Translations under genes and position numbers: made by a program | Source: Parafrankia irregularis | GTDB taxonomy: Bacteria; Actinomycetota; Actinomycetes; Frankiales; Frankiaceae | Direction: 5' to 3' | Assembly: GCF_001536285.1 (NCBI RefSeq) | Contig: NZ_FAOZ01000014.1 | Location: forward strand, 62,001-126,000 | Length of the DNA stretch: 64,000 bases | Shown here: positions 7,923 through 16,376 of the stretch, one piece after another | How the letters are laid out: each line of letters opens with the position of its first letter | How positions within the stretch are numbered: the stretch's first letter is position 1 | The notes under the pieces: generated by a model | What the model was told of the DNA's origin: nothing | The model's database searches: none | What the model saw: only the letters and a program-made list of their open reading frames with translations

Positions 7923-10145
7923 TCAGTGGAAGCGTTCGGCCACCGCTCCCGCGATCTCCTCGTAGGACCGGCGGGTCTCCCGCCGGAGGAGGTCGAGGAC
8001 GATGGGACCACCGGCGGCGAGATGCGGGTCGAACGGCACCCGGACCACCTGGCGGGTCCGCGCCGCGAAGTGCTCCTCGAGCGCGTCGACGTCCACCGCC
8101 TCACCGGCCTGCGGAAACATGGTGATCACGGTGATGGCCTCGCTCACGTGGGCGTGGTATCCATGCGCGTCCAGCCAGTCGAGGGTGCCGCTGGCACTGG
8201 CGCCACCGTCCGCGCTCGCGTTGCTGACGATCACCAGGGTGTCGGCGAGCTCCAGGACCGGGCGCATCGCGCTGTGCACCATGCCGGTGCCGCAGTCGGT
8301 GAGCAGGATCGAGTAGTGCCGCTGGAGCAGATCGTCGATCGCCCGGTAGTCCTCGTCGGAGAACGCGTCGGAGATCTCCGGGTCGCTGGCCGAGGCCAGC
8401 ACCTCCAGCCGCGACTCGGACTGCGACAGATACCGACGGACATCCACGTAACGGTGTAGTCGATCGGCGTCCGTGAGCAGGTCGCGGACGGTGTGGCGGG
8501 TCGTTCGCGACAGGCGCGTCCCCAGAGTTCCGCGGTCGGGGTTCGCGTCGATCGCCACAACCCGGTCGCCGCGCAGGCTCGCCAGCGTGGATCCGACCGC
8601 GGCCGTGGTTGTGGTCTTGCCGACGCCGCCCTTGAGGGACAGCACCGCGATGCGGTGACAGTCATCCAGGGGCGTGCGGACCCGGCCGATCAGCCGCCGG
8701 TAGCGAGCCTCCTCGGGGGACGGGCCTGGATTGAGCGTGCCCGCGGACACCTGGTAGAGCAGCCGGCGCCACCCACGGGACGCCGTGTCCGGCCCGGCGG
8801 GCAGCAGCGCGTCCGCGGGCAGCCCGCCGTAGGGGTCGGCCGGATGATCGCCATAGGGCTCGTCATACGGCTCGTCATACGGCTCGAAACGTGGCGAAGG
8901 CTGGTCCCAGTCCTGCTCCCGTGCCCGCGGCTCGTCGTGAGGCAGATCGCTGCGGGGATGCCGGCCCGCGGCGACGATGGGGTAGTCGTGTGGCTCTGTC
9001 GAGTAACCGGCCCGCCCCGTCGAGGTCGCGTAGCCAGGTTGATCCGCCTGGTGATCGGGCGGCTCCGTCAAGCCGGCCGGCTCCGCCGGCGGGGGCTCGC
9101 GCAGCCAGGACGCCACCCGCCCGGAGCGGTAGGGATCGGTTCTCGGCGCGGTCGAGGCCCCGGTGGACCCGGGTGGCGGCGGTGGGGCGGCATAGCCCGG
9201 CGGCGGGAGCGGAGGGGGCGGGGGCGGAAGCGGTGGTGGAGGTGGCGGCGGCGCCGCGTAGCCGGGTGGCGACAGCGGTGGAGGGGGCGACAGTGGCGGC
9301 GGGGACAGCGATGGAGGGGGCGACAGCGGCGGAGGCGGCGCGGGATAGAGAGTGGACGGCCGGTACTCGCCCGTGGCTGCCGGCGGCAGGCCGTGATCGA
9401 GAAGCGGATCGAACGTCCGCGTCGGCACTCCGTCGATCAGGCGGGCCGGTTTTGCCGGCGGAGCAGGCGGGATCGCCGTGTCGTCGTAGGCCGTGTCGTC
9501 GTATCCGGGCCGCAGCGACGGCCAGGTGTCCACTCCCGGCCGCGCGGGTGGCGGTGGTGGCGGCGAGTAGAGCGGCTGCGGCGGCCCCGGCAGGGCGGCG
9601 GTCGGCCCCGGAAGGGCGGAAGTCGGGCTGAGATGGCCGGCGGTCGGGTTCGGCTGGGCTGCGTTCGGGTTCGGCAGAGCGGCCGGCCCGGCCAGGGCGG
9701 TTGGTTGCGGCGAGTCCGCGGCCTGCGACCAGGCCGGGGGCTGCGACCAAACGGGCGGTTGCGACCAGCCCGGTTCTCTCGGACGGTCCGGGCCACCAAC
9801 CTCGATTCCGCCTACCTCGATGCCCCCGAGGCCACTGCCCGCGGCCGTTACCGGGGTTGACCCGACACCGAGGCCGCCACCATGCACGCCGGCACCATGC
9901 ACGCCGGCACCATGCACGCCGGCACCATGCACGCCGGCACCATGCACGCCGGCACCATGCACGCCACCGACGTCGATCCCGCCGACGTCCACCCCGCCGA
10001 CCTGCACGCCGCCCACGTCGATCGCATCGCGGTCGTTCCTGGGCCGGTCAGGCATGCGGATGTCGTACGCCCCGGTCACCTCCACGGACATGCCACCGGA
10101 AGGCGACGGGTGGCCCCCGCCACCGATGTCGTCGGTCCTGTTCAT
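7923..10145 (-). CDS. MinD/ParA-like ATPase with long Pro/Gly-rich N-terminal region
   Basis: A 740-aa protein. Residues 1-480 are disordered in character: an early run of GVHGA pentapeptides (from the 15-bp repeat at 9878-9966), then long proline tracts. The C-terminal 250 residues are a deviant Walker-A ATPase (LSLKGGVGKTTTTAAVGS, then VVAIDANPDRGTL and LLTDCGTGMVHSAM) of the MinD/ParA class, resembling the Pro-rich EspI-type ATPases seen with type VII secretion. No ESX genes are nearby, so that link is only by resemblance. Likely roles are polar positioning or secretion control. An inverted repeat TGTGA-N5-TCACA lies 42 bp upstream. Confidence 0.8.
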   Translation of the reverse strand: MNRTDDIGGGGHPSPSGGMSVEVTGAYDIRMPDRPRNDRDAIDVGGVQVGGVDVGGIDVGGVHGAGVHGAGVHGAGVHGAGVHGAGVHGGGLGVGSTPVTAAGSGLGGIEVGGIEVGGPDRPREPGWSQPPVWSQPPAWSQAADSPQPTALAGPAALPNPNAAQPNPTAGHLSPTSALPGPTAALPGPPQPLYSPPPPPPARPGVDTWPSLRPGYDDTAYDDTAIPPAPPAKPARLIDGVPTRTFDPLLDHGLPPAATGEYRPSTLYPAPPPPLSPPPSLSPPPLSPPPPLSPPGYAAPPPPPPPLPPPPPPLPPPGYAAPPPPPGSTGASTAPRTDPYRSGRVASWLREPPPAEPAGLTEPPDHQADQPGYATSTGRAGYSTEPHDYPIVAAGRHPRSDLPHDEPRAREQDWDQPSPRFEPYDEPYDEPYGDHPADPYGGLPADALLPAGPDTASRGWRRLLYQVSAGTLNPGPSPEEARYRRLIGRVRTPLDDCHRIAVLSLKGGVGKTTTTAAVGSTLASLRGDRVVAIDANPDRGTLGTRLSRTTRHTVRDLLTDADRLHRYVDVRRYLSQSESRLEVLASASDPEISDAFSDEDYRAIDDLLQRHYSILLTDCGTGMVHSAMRPVLELADTLVIVSNASADGGASASGTLDWLDAHGYHAHVSEAITVITMFPQAGEAVDVDALEEHFAARTRQVVRVPFDPHLAAGGPIVLDLLRRETRRSYEEIAGAVAERFH
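9878..9966. repeat. 15-bp in-frame tandem repeat (GVHGA coding)
   Basis: Five exact copies of caccatgcacgccgg and a partial sixth, inside the MinD-like gene. Read on the minus strand it encodes Gly-Val-His-Gly-Ala pentapeptides. Copies are identical at DNA level, indicating recent slippage or unequal exchange. Confidence 0.95.
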
Positions 10146-10186
10146 GGTCGCCTGCTCATGATCCTGCCTGAGATGTACGGCCGCCC

Positions 10187-10201
10187 TGTGACGAAATCAC
10201 A
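10187..10201. promoter_or_regulatory. Inverted repeat TGTGA-N5-TCACA upstream of the MinD-like gene
   Basis: Perfect 5-bp arms with a 5-nt spacer, 42 bp upstream of the MinD-like ATPase start. Crp/GlxR sites have a 6-nt spacer, so this may bind another dimeric regulator or be chance. Confidence 0.35.
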
Positions 10202-10335
10202 CGGTTGCGCCTGACTCGGCACACTGTCCAGCCTTGATCCTCCGTTCGGGCGGTCAACAACGGACGCTCATCCAGGATGACACGACTCTCCACGCCCTGA
10301 CACGGCACGGTCCGTGGCCGCCGGACCATGCCGCG

Positions 10336-11187
10336 TCAACGGTGGGTGGACTCGCTGCGCGCCAGGCGGGCGACCCGGGCGGCGAAGAGGCCCGCGCCGA
10401 AGCCATTGTCGATGTTGCAGACGACAATTCCCGGCGCGCACGAGGTGAGCATGCCGAGCAGGGCGGAGAGCCCACCGAAGCTCGCCCCGTACCCCACGCT
10501 GGTCGGTACCGCGACCAGCGGAGTGCCGACCAGGCCGCCGATGACGCTGGGCAGTGCGCCTTCCATCCCCGCCACCACGACCAGGCAGTCGGCGCGCTCC
10601 AGTGCCGGGCGCGCGGCCAGTACGCGGTGCAGCCCGGCCACCCCGACATCGCGCACCATCTCGACGCCGGCTCCCGCGGCGGCGGCGGTCATCGCGGTCT
10701 CCTCGGCGACGGGGGCGTCCGAGGTGCCGGCGGCGACCACCACGACCAGTCCACGAGGCTCGGGCAACGGACCGACGACCACCGTCGCCGGACGTCGATC
10801 ACCCGTGAGCGGGCTGCCCGCGAGCTGGTTCGTGGTCAGCGGCTCGGCACCGGAGCTGACCTGGGCATCCGGCCAGCGTTCGCGTAGGGCCGCGACCGTG
10901 ACGTGATCCGCGCGGGTCACCAGTGTGGGCCGGGTGACGCCCGAGGCGCGGCGCAGCGCCTCGACGATGCCGACGGTCTCCGCCGCGGTCTTGCCGGCCC
11001 CGAAGACCACTTCAGGATCACCGGTGCGGATCCCCCGGTGGGTGTCGACGCGGGCGTAGCCGAGATCGCGGAAGCCCGAGCCGTCGGCACCCAGCGGGCC
11101 GGCGGCCAGCTCGGCCGCCGCGGCCTCGGGGTCGACCTGTCCGGTGGAGACGGCCTTCAGCAGGTTCCGCAGACTTTCGGGGTCCAT
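10336..11187 (-). CDS. larB: LarB, nickel-pincer cofactor biosynthesis carboxylase/hydrolase
   Basis: A 283-aa member of the PurE-related LarB family. LarB carboxylates and hydrolyses nicotinic acid adenine dinucleotide to start synthesis of the nickel-pincer nucleotide used by lactate racemase and relatives. Seen here: the N-terminal LarB helix (LRNLLKAVSTGQVDPEAA), FRDLGYARVDTHR, then the PurE-like core with VVVVAAGTSDAPVAEE, LVVVAGMEGALPSVIGGL and CNIDNGFGAG. Neither larC nor larE is adjacent, so the gene stands alone, as is often true outside lactobacilli. Its host enzyme is unknown. Confidence 0.9.
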   Translation of the reverse strand: MDPESLRNLLKAVSTGQVDPEAAAAELAAGPLGADGSGFRDLGYARVDTHRGIRTGDPEVVFGAGKTAAETVGIVEALRRASGVTRPTLVTRADHVTVAALRERWPDAQVSSGAEPLTTNQLAGSPLTGDRRPATVVVGPLPEPRGLVVVVAAGTSDAPVAEETAMTAAAAGAGVEMVRDVGVAGLHRVLAARPALERADCLVVVAGMEGALPSVIGGLVGTPLVAVPTSVGYGASFGGLSALLGMLTSCAPGIVVCNIDNGFGAGLFAARVARLARSESTHR

Positions 11188-11634
11188 ACGGCTGATGCTG
11201 CCACCGGCGCCGAGATCGATGCCGCCGGAGATCAGTGAACCTTTTCCCTCTCACGGTGCGCGGGCGGCAGTGGACAGCGACCGGAAAGTCGCACCTCGAA
11301 GATCTGACGACCACGGCCGTCCCAGGGACCATGATCCCCCGGTCCGCATCAATCGGGACAAACTGGGCAAAATGTCACTTGGTAATCGGCAAGAAGTGAG
11401 GATCGGGGTTGCTGCAACAGCCAGAATCTTCACTTTTTGCTCGGTGGCGGTGGCGGTGGCGGTGGCGGTGGCGGTGGCGGTGGCAGGGGCAGTAGCGGCG
11501 GCTGTCCGAGGCTCGGGATCGTGCTCCGTGTTCCAGGACGACGAACATCCTCAGCCCTTCGAGCCCGAGCATGGGTGATCATCCGAGCCCATGCGGTCAG
11601 GGAGCCGTGGGCACGGGTCCGCGAGGGACGAGAC
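11188..11634. other. Intergenic region with GGTGGC repeat
   Basis: About 450 bp between larB and the APH-type gene. It contains a run of seven or so ggtggc hexamers (11443-11485). I see no gene with a plausible start and composition and no clear operator. Confidence 0.5.
11443..11485. repeat. GGTGGC hexamer tandem repeat
   Basis: Roughly seven consecutive ggtggc units in non-coding DNA between larB and the APH-type kinase gene. It is a simple-sequence repeat of the same kind as those found inside several genes of this window. Confidence 0.9.
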
Positions 11635-12603
11635 TCAGCGGTAGAGAGCCCATACCGCGTGATCGGCGCCCGAGCGCAGGCTGTCGAGCCGGACCGCGAA
11701 CTGGGCCGCGGCGCTCGGGCGGCTGGCGAGCATCGGGACCACGCTCGTGACGAGCTTCAGCTCCCGCACCGCCCGCAGCGCCGGGAATCCGTCCCAGGCG
11801 GTCACGTCGAAGCCGTAGGCGCGGGCGAGCTCCGCCGAGGCGGCGGGCGGGCGCCCGAACCGCAGCGGGCCCAGCGCCACCGGCACCAGGTCCCACTCGG
11901 CCGGCCCGTGGCAGGTCGCGTCGAAGTCGCAGATCACGATCTCTCCGGAGGCCGAGCGGATCAGATTGCCCAGGTGTGCGTCTCCGTGGATGACGGACCG
12001 CGGTAACTCGTACCTGACGGCACCGAGCGCCTCCTCCACCCGGCTGAAAAGGCCTTCGAGGAACGTCCGGTCCCGGGGTGCGAGGCCCTCCGCGTCGTCC
12101 AGGCGCCGGCGGACGTCGTCCAGCGGATCCCAGGACGGCAGCGGCGGCTCGGGCGGCTCCAGCGCGTGCAGGCGGCGCAGGATCGTGGCCAGCGCGTGGG
12201 CGGAGCGCACCGCACCCGGATTGGCGTCGCCCCGACCGGCATCGACCGGATTGGCGTCGCGCGGATCGGCGTCGCCCGCGCCGACGTCGCACCAGATCGT
12301 GGCCACGTAGTCGTCCACCCGGACCGGTGCGGGCACGCCGGGCAGCAGCCGCACGGCGGGCATCCCGTGGTCGGCCAGCCAATGCGCGACCTGGACGACC
12401 TTCTCGACCCGGTGATGCATCGCGCTGGAGGTGGCGATCCGCACGATCGCCGCCGCGTGCGGCAGCCGGTAGACCGCGTTGACGGTCAGCTTGATCGGTT
12501 CGGCGTCACGGTCATCGATCCCGACGCTGGCGCAGACGCGGTGCAGCGCCTGCCGGGAGCGCGCCGCGGTGAAGCGACCATCGGACCGCTCCGGACGCTG
12601 CAT
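11635..12603 (-). CDS. Aminoglycoside-phosphotransferase-family kinase (APH fold)
   Basis: A 322-aa small-molecule kinase of the APH/choline kinase superfamily. The catalytic loop VIHGDAHLGNLI and the Mg-binding ICDFDATCHGPAEWDL motif are intact; the nucleotide-binding N-lobe includes NAVYRLPHAAAIVRIA. A run of Asp/Ala/Asn-rich repeats (DADPRDANPVDAGRGDANP) interrupts the region before the catalytic loop. ATG 12603 is chosen because the frame upstream overlaps the preceding gene. Pairing with a TPR protein directly upstream is common in streptomycetes and their relatives. The substrate is unknown and need not be an antibiotic. Confidence 0.8.
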   Translation of the reverse strand: MQRPERSDGRFTAARSRQALHRVCASVGIDDRDAEPIKLTVNAVYRLPHAAAIVRIATSSAMHHRVEKVVQVAHWLADHGMPAVRLLPGVPAPVRVDDYVATIWCDVGAGDADPRDANPVDAGRGDANPGAVRSAHALATILRRLHALEPPEPPLPSWDPLDDVRRRLDDAEGLAPRDRTFLEGLFSRVEEALGAVRYELPRSVIHGDAHLGNLIRSASGEIVICDFDATCHGPAEWDLVPVALGPLRFGRPPAASAELARAYGFDVTAWDGFPALRAVRELKLVTSVVPMLASRPSAAAQFAVRLDSLRSGADHAVWALYR

Positions 12604-12643
12604 CGGTGCCGCGGGCGTGGTGGCGTCAGATGTCCGTGATGGG

Positions 12644-13906
12644 TCAGACGTCCGGTGTGGGGGCTGCCGGGACCACACCGGGCTCCGGCCGTTGCCTGGC
12701 CGCCGAGCGCTGCCAGTCCCGGATCAGAGCGGCCAGCTCCCGTACCTGGCGCACCTCGCCGTGTGGGGCGGTGGCCGCCAGCAGCTGATCCGCCCGGCTG
12801 GAGACTGAGGCGACCGTGCGACCCCAGGAGATCCGGATCGCCTCGGTCGCGAGCTCGCAGACGCCGTCGAGCTCCAGCCTGCCCTGGCGGGCCAGTGCCA
12901 GCGCCAGGTCGAACCGGATGACCGAGCGGAAGCCGGGAGCGTCCATGCTGTCCAGGCTGGGCAGCGCGATATCGGCGTGTTCCTGGGCCGCGCGCGGCCG
13001 CCCGAGCAGGCAGAGCGCCGTCGTGGCGTTGTAGGAGACCTCCACCGGGTGGAAGGTGTCGAAGCTGGGCCCTGGGCGGCCCCAGCGCTCCGCCGGGATC
13101 GTGTCCGCGAGGTCGTAGGCCTGCTCCAGACTGGCCGCGGCGCCGCGCAGGTCGCCCATGGCCGCGAGCGCACGCGCCTCCTGGCAGACCAGGCGGGCCC
13201 GCACCGGCCCGGGCCCGACGTGGCGCAGGCCGTCCCGGGCCAGGCGCAGCGCCTCGTTCGGGCGCCCCCCGTAGAACTCGTTCACGGCACCGACCTCACG
13301 GGAGGAGCCGCACAGCGGGCCGTCTCCGGCCTCGACACCGGCCAGGTAGCCCTCGCTGGCGAGGGCACGGGCGGAGGCGACGTCGCCCTGTTTGAAGGCG
13401 GCGTCGGCGCCCAGCACCGCGACCCGGCCGGCGAGCACGAGCAGCTGGTGGGAGTCCTCCGTCGCCATCGAGCGCCGGCCGAGGCGTTCCAGGCCGCGCC
13501 GCAGCCGGGCTGTCCGGGCCCGAACGTGGGCGGGCGGTACGACCTCGTGGGTGTCCATGAGCTCGCCCAGGGCGTCGTTCGCGCGCTCGAGGGCAAGCTG
13601 TACGGGGCTGGCCGCGAGCACGTCCGCCACCTCCATGATCGGGCTCTGGGTCAGCAGCGCGCTCACGATGGCCGCGCCCGCGCCCAGGTGAAGCTGTCTG
13701 CGGTCCGGGTTGGTGCCGTCACCCGCCGGGGGGCCGGCGGCGAGATCCTCGGGGGCCTGGCGGCCGGGGGGCTGGGCCGGGTAGTCCTCGGGCCTGTCGT
13801 CGGGGGGAGTTCGGGCCGGGGGAATGAAGATCTCGTCGTGTGCCGGCGCTGCCGGCGGCGGGGGTCCGTCCGACTGCGGCATGACCTTGTCCTTCCTGTG
13901 TGCCAC
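12644..13906 (-). CDS. TPR-type regulator-like protein lacking an HTH domain
   Basis: A 420-aa protein with a Pro-rich first 65 residues and then an alpha-helical array resembling the C-terminal part of XRE-family/TPR regulators (for example the stretch RLRRGLERLGRRSM... and repeated A-L-A-R helices). No helix-turn-helix motif is visible at the N-terminus, so it may work as a protein-binding partner, not a DNA-binding regulator. It precedes the APH-type kinase gene by 40 bp on the same strand, likely one operon. Its exact function is unknown. Confidence 0.7.
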   Translation of the reverse strand: MAHRKDKVMPQSDGPPPPAAPAHDEIFIPPARTPPDDRPEDYPAQPPGRQAPEDLAAGPPAGDGTNPDRRQLHLGAGAAIVSALLTQSPIMEVADVLAASPVQLALERANDALGELMDTHEVVPPAHVRARTARLRRGLERLGRRSMATEDSHQLLVLAGRVAVLGADAAFKQGDVASARALASEGYLAGVEAGDGPLCGSSREVGAVNEFYGGRPNEALRLARDGLRHVGPGPVRARLVCQEARALAAMGDLRGAAASLEQAYDLADTIPAERWGRPGPSFDTFHPVEVSYNATTALCLLGRPRAAQEHADIALPSLDSMDAPGFRSVIRFDLALALARQGRLELDGVCELATEAIRISWGRTVASVSSRADQLLAATAPHGEVRQVRELAALIRDWQRSAARQRPEPGVVPAAPTPDV

Positions 13907-14513
13907 GAGGCGCCTTCGTGACCTTGCTCCGTCAAGCTAGGTGACAGAAACGGCTGCCCGCCGGCTCACCGATGGACAGCCACCGGGTAGACCACGTTGA
14001 TCGCCTGCTCGCGTCGCCGCGCTGTTGCCGGCGGCCGCTCCCCGTGCCGTTGCTGACGCCCGTGCGGACGCCATCGCCGGACGGCGGGTGCGAGTGTCGC
14101 GTGCACGGCTCGATGCTACGGGTCGCAGGTGTCCGACAGTGACGGGCTTGTGTCACAGCAACGTGGCCTGTCGGGGGTTGTGTCAATGGTGTTGGAATGG
14201 AGTTTTCGGGTGATCTCCCGGTGATCCCCTGCCCGCTCCGAGTCGTTCGCCCTCTGCGGCATATGTAACGTTTGACCAGGTCGTTGGTCTCTATATCGCC
14301 GGTCTGCGGGTGGTAAAACTCCCGATTCGAGGGTGGATGGGTTGGATGGATGTGGGTCGTCCAGGGATGCCGCCGCGGCGGGCCCGGCCCCGGTCTGGCG
14401 GCCGGGCGAGGCGAGCTGCACATGTGGCGCCGTTGCCGGCGATCGGGGGAGCCGGGTCGGTAGCCTCAGTCCCGTGGTCGTCGAACTGTCCGCGCGGTGC
14501 CTCCGGGGGCCCC
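13907..14513. other. Divergent intergenic region
   Basis: About 600 bp between the TPR gene and the GNAT gene, transcribed in opposite directions. Open frames here are out of character for coding sequence. It must hold promoters for both operons, but I recognise no operator. A GNAT start further upstream (up to 14310) cannot be excluded. Confidence 0.45.
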
Positions 14514-15449
14514 GTGGTCGCTGATTCGGCGAGTCTCGCTGGCGGCGACGCGCTGGTGGCCCCACGGCGTGTGCTGCCAACGAGTGACGTCGAGCTGGCC
14601 CGTGAGCTCGAGGGTCTCGCGCATCGGGCGTGGCCGCCGCTGCGGGAACGGAACTTCGCGGGCTGGGTTCTGCGCGAGTCCGCCGGTTCGTCGCGCCGGG
14701 GGAACTCGGTGTGGGCCCGCGGCGATGTTCCCGACCTCGCGGATGGTCTTCGTGTGGTCCGCTCCTTCTACGAGGCCGCGGGCCTGCCGGCCACGTTCCA
14801 GGTAACCCCGGTCGCTCGCCCCGCCGGCCTGCTGGACGCGCTCGACGACGCCGGCTACGACGACGCCGGGCCCACCGATGTCTGCGTCGCACCGCTCACC
14901 GGCCTGCTTGTGACCAGGCCCGATCCGGCGGGTGCCCGTCTCGAGATCACCTGTGCCGATCTTCCCGACGCGAGATGGATCGGGGTGGCCGGCCAGGTGC
15001 TCACGACCTTCGCCGCGCAGCTCACCGGCTCACTCGCCGTGCTGACGGCGATGAAGCTGCCGCAGCGCTACCTCACGCTGCTCCTTGACGGCAACCCGGT
15101 CGGCGTCGGGCGCGGCGTGCTCGACCGCGGCTGGCTGGGCATCTACAGCATGGCGACGCTGCCCGTCGCGCGGGGCCTCGGAGTCGCGGGGCGAGTGCTC
15201 GCGGAGCTCGCACGCTGGGCTCGCGAGGGTGGGGCCGACCAGGCGTACCTGCAGGTGGAGCGGGACAGCGCCGATGCCCGGGGGCTCTACACCCGGCGCG
15301 GCTTCCGCCCGGTCTACGAGTACAGCTACCGGCGGCTGCCCGTACCGGCCGCGGCCGGGCACGGCGTCGGATCAGCCGTCGGCTCCGGCGCTGGATCAGG
15401 TGCTGGGTCAGGTGCTGGCTCGGGTGCTGGCTTGGGTGGCGAAGCATGA
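14514..15449 (+). CDS. GNAT family N-acetyltransferase
   Basis: A 311-aa acetyl-CoA-dependent acyltransferase. The C-terminal GNAT domain shows the acetyl-CoA pyrophosphate loop (LPVARGLGVAGRVLAEL) and the following LYTRRGFRPVYEYSYR segment; the N-terminal half (AHRAWPPLRERNFAGWVLR) looks like a degenerate second GNAT domain. The tail is an (SGAG)n repeat (about 15380-15430). The GTG at 14514 is a guess; the frame is open to 14310. Its stop overlaps the folP start by 4 nt (ATGA), so it is coupled to folate genes, but its substrate is unknown. Confidence 0.75.
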   Translation: MVADSASLAGGDALVAPRRVLPTSDVELARELEGLAHRAWPPLRERNFAGWVLRESAGSSRRGNSVWARGDVPDLADGLRVVRSFYEAAGLPATFQVTPVARPAGLLDALDDAGYDDAGPTDVCVAPLTGLLVTRPDPAGARLEITCADLPDARWIGVAGQVLTTFAAQLTGSLAVLTAMKLPQRYLTLLLDGNPVGVGRGVLDRGWLGIYSMATLPVARGLGVAGRVLAELARWAREGGADQAYLQVERDSADARGLYTRRGFRPVYEYSYRRLPVPAAAGHGVGSAVGSGAGSGAGSGAGSGAGLGGEA

Positions 15450-16339
15450 GCGAGTCACTCACGGACCTGTTCGCCGCTGGCGGGCCGACCCGGGTGATGG
15501 GCATCGTCAACGTCACCCCCGACTCCTTCTCGGACGGTGGGGCCTACCCGGATCCCATCGACGCGGTGCGTGCCGGCCAGCTCATGGTCGAGCAGGGCGC
15601 CGATCTCGTGGACGTCGGCGGCGAGTCGACCCGTCCGGGCGCGCCCCGGGTGGTCGCCAGCGAGGAGCTGCGGCGGGTGCTTCCAGTGGTCGCCACGCTG
15701 GCGGCCGCCGGTGTTCCGGTGAGCATCGACACGAGCCGGGCGTCGGTGGCGGCCGCCGCCGTGGACTCCGGCGCGGTGCTGGTGAACGACGTCTCCTGCG
15801 GGATGAACGCCGAACTGCTGAGCATCGTCGCGGACCGGGGCGTGCACTACGTCCTCATGCACTCGCGCGGGTCCAGCGCGCAGATGGGCGAGCTCGCCGT
15901 CTACGACGATGTCGTCACCGACGTGGTGAGCGAGCTCGCCGCCCGGCTGGAGGTCGTACTGGCCGCCGGCATCGCCGAGGACAAGGTGATCATCGATCCC
16001 GGCATCGGGTTCGCCAAGACCGCGGCCCACAACTGGGCACTGCTGGCGGATCTCGGACCGCTGGCCGCCCTCGGCCGGCCCCTGCTGGTCGGCACCTCCC
16101 GCAAGACCTTCCTCGGCGCGGTGCTGCACGAGCCGGGTAAACCGGTGCGCCCGCCGGTGGAACGTGACGACGCAACCCAGGCCACGACCGTTCTGCTGGC
16201 CGCCGCGGGGGTCTGGGCGGTGCGGGTGCACGCGGTCCGGCCCGCGGTGGACGGCATTCGGGTGGAACGGGCATGGCGTGGCGCCGCTGCCGCCGCGGCG
16301 GCAGCGAGTGTCAGCCGACCGGCGGCGCCGTTCCATTGA
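15446..16339 (+). CDS. folP: Dihydropteroate synthase
   Basis: Joins 6-hydroxymethyl-dihydropterin diphosphate to p-aminobenzoate in folate synthesis; target of sulfonamides. All family motifs are present: GIVNVTPDSFSDGG (residues 19-32), GGESTRPGA, VSIDTSRA, NDVSCG, IIDPGIGFAK, LVGTSRKTFLG and the C-terminal RVHAVR where His contacts the diphosphate. The 297-aa length is normal plus an Ala-rich tail. ATG overlaps the stop of the GNAT gene. The folB-folK fusion follows 37 bp downstream, forming a folate operon. folE and ftsH, usual neighbours in related bacteria, are absent upstream. Confidence 0.97.
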   Translation: MSESLTDLFAAGGPTRVMGIVNVTPDSFSDGGAYPDPIDAVRAGQLMVEQGADLVDVGGESTRPGAPRVVASEELRRVLPVVATLAAAGVPVSIDTSRASVAAAAVDSGAVLVNDVSCGMNAELLSIVADRGVHYVLMHSRGSSAQMGELAVYDDVVTDVVSELAARLEVVLAAGIAEDKVIIDPGIGFAKTAAHNWALLADLGPLAALGRPLLVGTSRKTFLGAVLHEPGKPVRPPVERDDATQATTVLLAAAGVWAVRVHAVRPAVDGIRVERAWRGAAAAAAAASVSRPAAPFH

Positions 16340-16376
16340 GCCTTTTCCGTCTTCAACGAGGACTGTGGGGGTCACG

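Noticed and set aside
9878-9966. Regular short repeats resembling a CRISPR array
   Set aside because: The units are contiguous 15-mers without spacers and lie in frame inside a coding region; no cas genes are present.
11443-11485. GGTGGC hexamer run as part of a glycine-rich protein gene
   Set aside because: The surrounding frames are short and lack starts with ribosome-binding sites; treated as non-coding simple repeat.
13932-14892. Minus-strand open frames before and across the GNAT gene
   Set aside because: Their translations are Arg/Pro/Ser-rich and largely antisense to the GNAT acetyltransferase frame; no start signals.
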